64,000 bases of DNA from Neostapfia colusana (Eukaryota; Streptophyta; Magnoliopsida; Poales; Poaceae): the NCBI GenBank assembly GCA_030760725.1, contig JASWHV010000004.1, forward strand, positions 51,117,136-51,181,135, written 5' to 3'. Below, one piece after another: positions 33,226 through 42,979 of this stretch. The notes below the pieces were generated by a model, which saw only the letters and a list, made by a program, of their open reading frames with translations, did not search any database and was not told where the DNA came from. A program made the translations under genes and the position numbers. Within the stretch, counting starts at the first letter, position 1; each line of letters begins with the position of its first letter.

Positions 33226-34041
33226 CTACATCAGACGTGGGCGGGTGTTGCTGCCCGAGGCTTGGTGTGACCATCCCACCTTCCTCTTGTTTTTATTTTC
33301 CAATGCCTTCAGCTTCCTTTCTACAACAAATGCTCTGTCCACCATATTTTGGAAGCTTTCATACTCATTGGAGGACATTGCACACTGCATTTCTGCGGTA
33401 AGTCCTTCCACGAAGCAATCTTGTTTATGCTCATCAGTCTCTATGTCCCGTGGGGCATAACGGGATAGTTGAGCGAATTTAGTGAGGTATTCCCTCACAG
33501 TCATGTTTCCTTGCTGCAACCCCAAGAACTCCTTCCTCTTGTTTTTGAGTTCACCCCTTGGTATGTAATGGTTGCGGAAGCTACACTTGAATTCTTCCCA
33601 AGTGATGTTCTCAGGGTCATGATGGGCGGCCACGTAAGCGGTCCACCAATCAGCAGCAGGTCCATGCAATTGGTGAGAGGCAAACAGCACCCTCTCATAC
33701 CCTTGGCACTGTATGATCCTCATCTTGCTCTCAATGGTCTTTAGCCAATCATCTGCCTCCAGAGGTTCAGCAGCACTTGCAAACTTTGGAGGTTGAGTTC
33801 CTAGAAACTCACTCAACCTTGGTTGGCGTGGTGCAGCTTGTGGAGGTGGAACTTGATGCAAGTTGGCCACCACTTGAGTCAGGTTCTGGATGAGCTGATT
33901 TTGATTCTCAAGCATTTGGTGGATGGGATCAACTCCCTCACGGCGTCCACCCCTGTCTTGGCTCCCAGAAAGATGAGGGTTGCAGGCCTCATCGTTGTTG
34001 TTGGTGGGGTTGGCAGCATGACCCTTTCCTCTTCCGGCCAT
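33226..34041 (-). pseudogene. Element D Gag, N-terminal part
   Basis: 271 codons from ATG 34041-34039 (MAGRGKGHAANPT). The capsid region includes QPRLSEFLGTQPPKFASAAEPLEADDWL, WWTAYVAAHHDPENITWEEFK, RNHYIPRGELKNKRKEF and LTKFAQLSRYAPRD. It ends at TAG 33226-33228, a CAG-to-TAG change by comparison with F 49994-49996. Gag continues in the same frame after the stop. Confidence 0.92.
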
Positions 34042-34416
34042 CTAGCATGATCAACCAAATGTCAATTTAAAGCATTATGTATTATCTTACTACTTTCACT
34101 TGTTTTACTTTGAAGGGTTGAGGCTTTGTTGTATTTAGACTTTCTGAGGGTTCATGTCTCACACAAAAATAAATGCACTATTATTCCATGTGGGTTCACA
34201 AACCAAAGCAAAACAACCTGAAGACGAGGCTGTGGACAATGTCTCATGGCCTCCACAACTCACGTCACACACCACACATTAACACATCATTATCTAAGGT
34301 ATTGACTCGCCTACTCGATAACCTACTGAACTATGGGGAAGCACTCTACACGACTCGTATCACTAAGCTGGCTCCTCGGGATCTTCCTCATTATTGCGGC
34401 TGCCTTCCGACTCCGC
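34042..34416 (-). other. Spacer between leader ORF and gag in element D
   Basis: About 375 bp without a supported gene. It aligns with 50803-51140 of F, where the spacer is shorter at the ORF end because the leader ORF reads further. Confidence 0.6.
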
Positions 34417-35130
34417 TTAGGGTGGGGAGGCTGCTGGTGGAGAAGTGCGACGACCCCTGATCGCCCGGCGATCTGGGGAGTCAGGAGTCCATGTATCATT
34501 CACGGTGACACACAGTTCATTCCCGTCTCCTCTTTCTCTTGCCCTCAAGCAGCCTCGAAGCAACACCTCTGTCTCCTTCAGGGTGTCACGAACATCCTGA
34601 AGCTCCTGCTGGCACTCCTGCAGTCGAGTGCTGAGCATAGCAGCATCCTCCAAGCACAGGTCCATGTGCTCATGGGAAGTCCCCTGCTGCACTGGCGGGT
34701 ACTTGTACTCCTTAGTACCACTCTCACGCTGGAGGACATGCATGTACTCAGTCCTGTCCAGGTGGCAACGGTAGATGTGACTCTGGCAGGTGATGGCCTC
34801 CCAGGTGACATCCTTCTCCGCATCGACCTGTGTTGCTCGACAAGCTGGAGATCGGTGGATCTTGAGCAGCTGATTTTCGTGGATAATCCTCATCTCTAAA
34901 CTCCATTCTTCCCGCTTCTCCCGAATGGTCCTGGTGGAGCTATAGTGTATGATTAGCTTGTCCGTATTGCCGGCGGCTTGGAGCATGCGTCGAAGACGGC
35001 GCAACAAGCCTCCTACTGCCAATCCGTAGGAGAGATACGTCACCGGACGGTTTTCCTCTCTCAGGGCAAGGGCAACTACGGGAACTCTCCCTCCGGTGGA
35101 CTTGCGGGCGGTGCGGATCATGCGAACCAT
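34417..35130 (-). CDS. Extra leader gene of element D (ORF0) with histone H3-like N-terminus
   Basis: Intact 237-codon frame from ATG 35130-35128, between PBS and gag on the sense strand. The first 17 residues, MVRMIRTARKSTGGRVP, align without gaps with the start of histone H3 (M, R, TARKSTGG and P shared). The K9/S10 context ARKS is kept, while the positions of K4 and K14 are Ile and Arg. A later VALALREENR may echo the VALREIRRY of the H3 alphaN region. The rest is helical and charged (LLRRLRRML, then a Glu/Gln-rich stretch near residues 150-195) with an Arg/Pro-rich tail; I recognise no catalytic domain. The stop (TAA) falls where F reads AAA and continues about 20 codons. Function is unknown; the leader position and the F copy show it belongs to the element. 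Confidence 0.8.
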   Translation of the reverse strand: MVRMIRTARKSTGGRVPVVALALREENRPVTYLSYGLAVGGLLRRLRRMLQAAGNTDKLIIHYSSTRTIREKREEWSLEMRIIHENQLLKIHRSPACRATQVDAEKDVTWEAITCQSHIYRCHLDRTEYMHVLQRESGTKEYKYPPVQQGTSHEHMDLCLEDAAMLSTRLQECQQELQDVRDTLKETEVLLRGCLRARERGDGNELCVTVNDTWTPDSPDRRAIRGRRTSPPAASPP

Positions 35131-35330
35131 CTAAAACATGAAGCATTTAAAATTAAGTTAGATTAGATTTTAAACAAAAATCCTATTTTGAATAAAAGAT
35201 GGAGTAAGATGAATACAGTGGCCCATTAAATAACACTTTTCAACCCACACCTTGTAAAATAGTTTTTAAGAATATAGGGTCCTTAAATACGTCTATTTCT
35301 ACCTAGGTCCACGTTCCTACGGGCAACCTT

Positions 35331-35343
35331 GGCTCTGATACCA
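35331..35343 (-). promoter_or_regulatory. Element D primer-binding site
   Basis: The complement is TGGTATCAGAGCC, four bases from the 5' LTR (35348). Initiator tRNA-Met type. Confidence 0.93.
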
Positions 35344-35347
35344 CTTC

Positions 35348-38300
35348 TGTCACACCCGGTTTCTCCGAAGAACAACCGAGTGAATATCACATATATGCCA
35401 GGATCATTTTCTCATACATGTGATGACAAATAGTGAAGCATCATTTATTACAAGCCAAGTGTCAAATTTAAATAAGTCTTACATAGCATATGTCTCGACG
35501 GACGATAATAAGTTCATCATAAGCAAATAAACTAGCTGCGGAATATTATTCTTGTGGGCTCCATCACAGGCATTGCCTGGGGGACTCCATGAACCTAGAA
35601 ACCCCCTTCGGGTCCAAAGTCTTGATCATTAAACACCACTTCATTATCTTGACCTGAGCAGCAATATAAACAAACAAATATGCAAGGTTGAGTACCGATG
35701 GTACTCAGCATGTGTCGGAAAGTTATGTCATGCATGGCTAGAACAAGAAGAGGTTGAACTCATGGTTAAAGCACTACACAATTATTGCCTACCACCTTAG
35801 CTTATTAAGCACCTACATTTCTACACAGGTGAAATGGTCCCAATCTCCCATCCCATCATCATAATCAAATAACCATAACGTCATTTCCAATGTTAAGTTC
35901 CCCGCTTAACATCCACAATTTCCAAAGCCATCATCCTCTAATCATGAATAAGTCCAAGCCGCTCTTGACCGTGAGCACCGCTGTCATGACAGTTTTGACT
36001 CTGCAGAGTTTGCACCACTGTACCCACATGTAGTGATTTCATCCCCCGTTGCCGGGTGGACTAAAAGAACCTCCATTATGCCAGTGGCCACGAAACACAT
36101 TCACACTTCCCAGGTGTGTAGCCAGGAGATCACTATGAAGCCTTTACAAAGGGATTGCCGACGAGCGTGGGCCCACTGAGGTTTCACCCCTAACAGCATA
36201 CAAGAGGCTCCAACCCCGCTGCAGTGGCCCCCTCTTGAGCCTTGCGGTTCATATGGTAGTCCAGCTGACACCTACTCCCCGCACCATCCAACACACCCAT
36301 ACTACGCCGGGGATACACCTAATTAATTGGCCAAGCTGCCCCATCTCAGCATGTGGTTGGCACGGTAAAGCCAGGTTACATGCTCCATGAACCGGTCCTT
36401 AGGATCCAGGCAAGTACTAAACACAAACCCGAGTCTCGTGCACCCAGCACCAACCAAATCATCCAACTCGCCTCGATCCCTACCTCTACATAACTCATAA
36501 TATCTCATTCAAGAGTAAGGTAAACAAATTGATGATCTCATATCCCAATTATCCCATTCTAAGCATGGCTAAGCATAAGCATATAAATAAATGACATGAT
36601 AAAATAAATCCCAACCCAAGCTACAAGGAAACAAGGTAATGCATTTCTAGGGAAACTTCCTAGCATGGGTTTCATATTTCAATTGACAATGCAAATAATT
36701 CTATCTACACATCCTACCATAGGATCAAAGTGGTCAAGGACACTTGTCTTCTTCCTGCTGCTCTGGGAATGGGTAGTCTTGATCATGGAAAGGAAGAACT
36801 TGCTCTGGAGCAGGTTCTGCTCATACCATCACACATAGCAAAAGAAAACAACAATCCATAAGACATAGTTCACACTTCCACTTCATACAAACCACACATT
36901 CACATTTATGAAAGCCATTTACATTTCTATGTGTTGTGGTTACTCTATGTGTGTTGATTTTGGGCTTACATGCACTTTTAAACATGTGCATATGATTTCT
37001 ACTTTTGTATTGATATTTTTGTTTGCATACTATATATGAATTTCCAATTTAAATAAATTTCTTATATTCAATTGATACACAATTTAGCTACCAAGTATGC
37101 ATGGAAGGTATTTTACTACTCCAAATGTGTCTTCAGACCTTCTACCAACCCTAAACTGAATTCTTTGGATTTTGGAAACTTCATTTATCATTTTCTAGTT
37201 ATTCATACCTAGCTTGCTATATTTTCAGATTTATTTCCTATGCCTAAATGTGAACTTTATTATGAAAATAGTAAGACACCTCATCTAAACAGAATAGGTT
37301 TTGGTCTAAAATATTAAATAATATATTTTAAACTTCTCCTCTGATGTGAACTAATTTAAATTTATTTTATCAATTTTCAGAATTGTTCTCTACTTAAAAA
37401 TGTGTCCCTATAACTAATAAATGTGAATAATCAATTAGACAGATTCATTTCAGCCAAAAATCTATTTTTATCTCACTCCAAAGTTTTCCAAGTACTAGGA
37501 AAGTTTTAAATTTGAATTTACAATGTGTTTGTCCCATCTTTTAAATTTTAAATACTAATCACATATTCAAATTCCTAAATTTAATATCACATAGGGTTAA
37601 AAAGGTAAACTCACCCCACTACTGGGTTTATTATATTATTTTAAGAATTTCCAGGGGCCTAACTATGCATAACAGAGGGGTTTTGCTAATTTTTATTAAG
37701 TCCAGGGGCTAAAACTGATTTTTAATTGAATTTACATGAATTTCTGAAGCTCCAGGGGCTAGATCAGAAGTTTCTAGGGTTAGCTCGTATTTTCAGAGAA
37801 CCCCAGGGGGTAGCGCGTAAGAATCCCGGCCTTATAACATGGGGCTGACGTGGACCGTCCGATTTAAAACAGACGGCTGAGATTATAACGCCGAACCGGT
37901 ACGCGGGGATTTAAATTCTACCGTGCGATTTAAAATAAACGGCGCACAAGCGGCCACGTCGCTCTGATCGAGCGTGGGCGGCGCTGCCCGGCGGCGCGCG
38001 GCGGCGGGAGGTGGCGATCTCGCCGGAGAGCTTAGGATCTTCGTCAATTCTTCCTAAAACTGGGATTTCATGGCATAGATCTGTAGAGGGGAGGTCAGGG
38101 ATCTCACCTCGGGGGTTTTCTTGAGCTCGGAGGTCCTGGAAAGCGATCGGCGACGAGGTCCGAGGTGAATTCACGGCGAGGCTCGTCGGCGCTGTGTTTG
38201 AGGCGCAAACCACCGAGTTTTCTAAACCTACGTGATTCCCCGGAGGCGGTGGATCAAGATCAGCGCGTTAGATCAAAAATCCCGAGCGAAGATCGAGCGA

Positions 38301-38776
38301 AATTGGCCGGAGAAACTCGGGTTCTCACCGGAAGAAAAAGCGGCTGATCATGGGTGAAAATCGGGGAAGATGCCGGTGTTTATATAGTCGGAGAGGGGCG
38401 GCGTTTGGTTGTGATCTAGTTTGCGTCGTCTAGAACCAAAATTCGGCTGGGATACGCGAGTATCCGGGGCGGTTTTGATTCGGAGGTGAGAAGAGTCCTG
38501 GCCGGCCAAGCACGGGCGCAAGGAGGAAGAAGGATGGCAGGCCCCGCGTGTCAGTGGGAAAGAGGGGGGGCGAGGCTGCGGGCTGGCGCGGGGGTGAGTG
38601 GGCCGGCTGGTGGGTTTCGGCCCACTGGCCGGGGAGGTTTATTTTTTTATTATTTTTCTTTTTCATTTCTGTTTTGAGTTTAATTTGAATTCCAGTTTGA
38701 ATTTAAATTTTTGCACCACATGCAATACGTCCAAAAATTTGTAAATTCCCCTCTTAACAGGTTTTGGGGTGTTACA
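35348..38776 (-). repeat. Element D 5' LTR, 3429 bp, uninterrupted
   Basis: TGTCACACCCGG...GTGTTACA, the intact copy of the LTR that C interrupts on the other side. TATA candidate at 38379-38386. GC-rich part 37800-38640. No gene is seen in it. Confidence 0.93.
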
Positions 38777-38781
38777 AAGCA
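38777..38781. repeat. Target-site duplication of element D (right copy)
   Basis: aagca, matching 15752-15756. Confidence 0.93.
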
Positions 38782-39090
38782 CCTCCAAATTTGCTCCAAA
38801 TTTGCCCCCTCTACAATTTGGACCTGGGGAGTTTGAATATGCCCTCTGATCTTCGAGTTGGTCATTGCAAATACAACTTTTTTAAACAACAGTTTTAATT
38901 TCCTCTTTTGAAACATGCCCTTCTTGTTTTTGGAAGTGACCCTCTCATTTCAAACTGAATTCAAAGTTTTATAGCACATGCCAACACTTTCATGAGTAAA
39001 CAAAAGTTTTTGTAAGTCCCATTTCTTATATTCAAACTCAACTTTATTCATAGCTCAAGTTTTCTATTTACAAGTTTTGGGACTTTTACA
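38782..39090 (-). repeat. Family E LTR, right fragment (LTR start)
   Basis: Completes the E LTR on the far side of D. It ends gggacttttaca, the complement of TGTAAAAGTCCC, similar to the start of the B and H LTRs. No polypurine tract follows at 39091, so this is either a solo LTR or a 5' LTR. Its target duplication would start ggtcg, with the partner outside the window. Confidence 0.75.
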
Positions 39091-39870
39091 GGTCGTGGTC
39101 TCCATGTTTAGCCTGCCTTCCTCCTATGGATATTTATATACAAAGAAGCCTGTCCTACCACACTCTTACCCTTGTGCTCATTTAAATTACGCATTAATTT
39201 TTATGATTGCACTTTCTGTGTATGCTCACCGTACACTTAGTTCTCCTTTCTCACTCTCATCCCTAGTCGGCATTTGCTATCCTACCAAAGACGGTCGTGC
39301 TTGAGGTACCTGCCGATGGCTAGGGAGCCTCTCGGGCCTCCCCCAGTCAGGTGCTGCAATGCCAGTTGGTCACCTCCAGGAAAATCCTGCGTTGTGCATG
39401 GGGGTCCGGTGTGCATAGCCTGCTTTGCCTGGTTCCGACCCAAACCGTGCGCGCCCTGCCCTTCGGAGGTCCAGGGGAGTACAGCCTGCTTTGCATGGTT
39501 CCGTACCGAAAGCCTGTGCACTCTGCCTCCCCAGCGTTACGGTCCAGTACTAGGGGCCGGACGGTCGTACCCTGACCTCGGAGGGAGCCGGACCCCCGGT
39601 GCCGGGCGCACTGAATTGCCCAAGCCCCGTATACCGGACCAGGACCGTAAGCCAAATAAGACTATGAGATAGGGAGGGGAGAGCCCCCAAGGAGAATTAT
39701 GGCACCCTTACTTGTGTGCAGGACCACCTAGCCTTAGCTCCCCCGCAAGAGTATGGTAGGTGTGCCCAAACCATTGGCCACACCTACCAGGGGGCACTAC
39801 GGGGACCGCGCAAAGAGAGACCGGAGCTCCCGACTACTCCAACGCAAGACCGGAGGATCCGGACCTCGCC
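39091..39870. other. Element G non-coding interior
   Basis: No convincing gene. It holds an imperfect tandem pair (agcctgctttgc at about 39417 and 39483, period 66 bp) and an inverted repeat ggtaggtgtg/cacacctacc near 39754-39788. Short overlapping frames on both strands are not supported. Confidence 0.5.
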
Positions 39871-39879
39871 CCCTTCGCA

Positions 39880-40140
39880 GGGGCGGGTTCTGAAGGCCCC
39901 ACGTGTCCAGCGGGGCCGGGGCCCCCCTCTCCTCACAGGATAGCTCCGGGCCCGCCACGTGGCCGGCAGAGCCGGGCCTCGCCCCCTCCGCACGGGCAAG
40001 CTCCGAAGGATCCATGTGTCACGTGGGACCGGAGAACCCTCTCCTTAGAGGAGCTCCTGGCCCACCACGTGGCCAGCAGATCCGGACCCGCCCCCCTCCC
40101 CCCGTCCTCACGGGGCGAGCTCCGAAGACCCCTTGGGCCC
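39880..40140. repeat. CACGTG-containing repeats in the interior of G
   Basis: Exact CACGTG at 39900, 39956, 40020 and 40066, with intervening gcaggggc...gctccgaag segments resembling the LTR array at 56770-57150. The interior therefore carries an LTR-like U3 repeat. Confidence 0.65.
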
Positions 40141-41838
40141 TTATCACAACAAGGACCCGAGGAAGGTGTCTGTGCAAGACTTCAAGATCGGAGAAGACCT
40201 CCCGAAGCCCTTGCGGAGCTAAGGACTTGGGTGGGCCAAGCCATGAAGAAGATAAAAGAACACAGACACAAAAAACAACAAGAGTCTATTCATTCATCAA
40301 AGCTCCATGAGCTGAACGACAGAGTCAACAAAAACAAAAAAGAAAAGATACAAGGCCTTCCTGCCGCATGGGCAACTGCCTAGGAGTCCCTGGACTCCCT
40401 CTGGAACCTAGAGGCTACGAGGGCGGCCACGTCCACGACTTCGACCCTCGCAGCTTCCTCCCGCTCGACGACGGGGCCCCGTCTTACCTGCTCCAGAGAG
40501 AGGGAAGGATCCCGGCTCCGGAAGCACGCCAGCACGTGCGTGGCGACCTCCTTCACCAAGCCCCATCCCTCTGAATCAAGCTCGTCGGCGATCACGGCTT
40601 CGAGCCTGTCCAGCTTGGCTCCGATGGACTCAAGCACCGGGATCGCCTCGGCCACCTCCTGCGCCGGAGCCCCCGTCCTCACGGGGCTGAAGCCGAGTGG
40701 TACCAGGGCGGACCCTGCCTGGCCGCCAAAGCTCCAGACTGCTCGGGCCTCAACGTACCATGAATCCTGGAGCTTCTGCACCTCTTGGCCGGCTGCCAGC
40801 AGGGCGTCGAGTCCCTCCTCGGAGAATCTCTTCTCCTTGGCTGCTAGGGAGCCCTCCCGAAGCTGGAGATCCTGGGTGAGCCGCTCCAACTCTGATGCCC
40901 GGAAGTCGGCTGCCAACTCACGATCCAGCACCGCCTGGCGCTCCCGGGAGGCCTGCTCCTCCCTCACGGCCAGAGCTGCCTCCCGAAGCTCCAGCTCCTC
41001 ATCCCGAGCCTTCAGGTCGCCCTCGCTGGCCTCCAGCCGTGCGGTGACCTTCTTCTCCTCGGCCGCCATAGGGCGCTCCCGGTCCGCGATGGCGCACTCA
41101 CGGCGTGCCAGCTGCAGCAGCAGCTCCTCCATGGCAGTGGAGCATGCCTCGTCCCTGGCATGAGCCTCGCGGGTCTCCTGGTGGAGCCGTCGGGTCTCGG
41201 AGTCCCGGCGGTCGACGGCCCTCTTCTGAGCGTCGAGGAGCACCTCCATGGCATCGAGCCTCGACCGCCTCGAGTCGAGCTCCGCCCTAACCTCCTGGGT
41301 CCGCTGCTTCAAGAGGTGCCCCCAGCTGAGGAGGCGGTTCCTCTCCCCTGCCAGCACCTCCCGCTCTCGCTCAAGGGTGGCCTGGACCTGCCGGACGCTC
41401 GCCTGGGCAAGCTCCAAGGCGTCCGCCAGGGGCAGCGGGGCGGCAGAGGCCGAAGCCGCGCCCCCGATATCCTCCATCACGTCGTCGTCCGGTGGAGGAG
41501 ATGCTGGCATCTCGGCGACCGGAATGAGGCGCCGATCTGGAGAAGCCGGAGGACCTGCAGCTGCTTCTGCAGCTGCTCCTCCCGCCTCAGCACCGGAGGG
41601 TCGGACGCTGCCAGCCGGCTCCGCCGAGCCCTGGACAACCGCCGGCTTCCGAGCCTGCGAAGAGGGACGAATGGCTGCTGCCACCGCTGCCGCAGGGGTT
41701 GATCCCGTCGGCGCATAAGAAGCCTGCACCGACTTGGGGGCCAGCGAAGCCGCCGCAGCTTCCGGACGCTGCAGCACAGATCCTCCGCTAGCCGGAGATG
41801 GCCGGGGAACAGACTCGCCCCCGGCAGCCGATGAGTCC

Positions 41839-41916
41839 CTGCAACATGGGAAGCTCTCAGGCTATGAAAAGGAGAAAAGAACACTAGTTCTAAAATCCGG
41901 AAAGAACAACACTTAC
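41839..41916 (-). other. Possible 78-bp intron in the antisense gene of G
   Basis: On the minus strand CTCG/GTAAGT marks a donor at 41916 and TTGCAG/GGA an acceptor at 41839; the interior is AT-rich compared with its GC-rich surroundings. The downstream frame is open right up to the acceptor. In this copy the open upstream frame is one base out of phase with the downstream exon, so the copy is decayed or the junction differs. Confidence 0.4.
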
Positions 41917-42974
41917 CGAGGGACGCGAACGCTCCAACGGGCATGGAGCCCCGGTTTCCGAGCAGGGACAGAACCACCAGAGCCTGCCATCGCAGCCTGC
42001 GCCATAGGTACCCGGACCGGCGGAGCAGGAGGCACGCCCGGAGCCCCCTCGGAGGCGGAGCAGTAGGGCTCCCACCGGTAGCGCCTCTGGTGCAGCTCGC
42101 CGATCCAATCCCTGAAACCCGGGGCACCTGCGTCCCTGGTTGAGTCCTGGCGCTGCCCCCTCTGGCGCTGCCGCCTGCCGAGTCTGCAGCTGGGACGTTT
42201 GTTGGCCGGGGCGCCTGAGCCCTCGGCTCATCCCCGGGCATCACTGCACCAGCGTCCCCCCTAGGAGCTCCTCGGCCTGAGGAAGGAGGACGGGACGCCC
42301 GGGGCTCCTCGGACCGCCGCTATCCGAGAGGAGCCCCGTCGGAGCGGAGGACCCGAGGCCTCTTGGTGTCGCCGCCCGACGAACCGGCGCCTCCTGAAGA
42401 CGGGCGCAAGGGTACCCCGGTCCCCTGGCTCGGCGCAAACGGCACCCTAGGAGGGGACCAGGCACGCTTCTTCTCCGGCTGCCCGAAAGCCGGCTCCTTC
42501 CCCTTCCCCTTGTCGACGGTCCGAGCTCCGTCGACCCTCGGCACGGGTTGGGCATCAGCCGACGCCTCACGCTCCGCTCCGGAGTGCTCGACCCCGGCAT
42601 GGAGATCCCCCGGAAGGCGTCCACAACCTCACGCATGGCTATCCCGATCTCGTCCAGGTTCGTCATCTTCCGCAGCAACTCCGCCCTCCACTGCGGCTCC
42701 AAGAAGAGTGGGGTGCAGGAAGCTGGGAAAGTCAGGACGCCTCCGTCGATGAAGGCGCCGCTTACCCTTGCCACCATCTCGTACAGCATCTCGTCAGATG
42801 GGTCGGAGCCGAGACCCGTCTCCAACCTGGTGCAGTCGTGCTCGCTGGTGTAGTACCATGCCGGACGACTGCGCTGTTGCAAGGGAGCAACGTGGCGTGA
42901 CAGGAAGTCTGTCAGCACCATCAGGGACGTCAGCCCCTCGTTGGCCAGAAACCGGATCCGCTCCAAGATTGGCG

Positions 42975-42979
42975 CGTAC
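42975..42979. repeat. Target-site duplication of element F (left copy)
   Basis: cgtac here and at 55633-55637. Counting the site once, the reading frame of the antisense gene continues across it. Confidence 0.92.

Larger units (their letters stand above)
15757..38776 (-). mobile_element. Element D: Tekay-type chromovirus with extra leader gene, split by element C
   Basis: Minus-strand element. The 3' LTR is at 15757-17380 plus 28290-30085 and the 5' LTR at 35348-38776. Without the nested element C it is about 12.1 kb. The ends are TG...CA flanked by aagca. LTR lengths of 3420 and 3429 bp agree. The first 195 bp differ at about 7 positions by eye, so D is older than C, as the nesting demands. 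The interior has a PBS, an H3-like ORF, gag, pol and a polypurine tract. Gag-pol is broken by a stop, a frameshift, a nonsense change after RNase H and a roughly 550-bp deletion in integrase. Confidence 0.93.
40380..42979 (-). pseudogene. Antisense gene of element G, C-terminal part (coiled coil)
   Basis: Continues, across the nested element F, the gene that begins near 56213. At its start (42974 down) YAPILERIRFLANEGLTSL leads into a conserved region up to about VVDAFRGISM, followed by a low-complexity Pro/Arg/Ser part with a TAG at 42320-42322. A 465-codon frame (41777-40380) begins with an Ala/Pro-rich stretch and then a long coiled coil of about 200 residues rich in Glu, Arg and Leu (LEREREVLAGERNRL, REAALAVREEQASRERQ). 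It ends with a short Leu-rich domain and the stop at 40380-40382. Splice-like signals bracket 41839-41916. The orientation is opposite to the LTR promoter. It belongs to the group annotated as putative gypsy-type transposon proteins (PF04195) by memory of the family. Function unknown. Confidence 0.7.
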
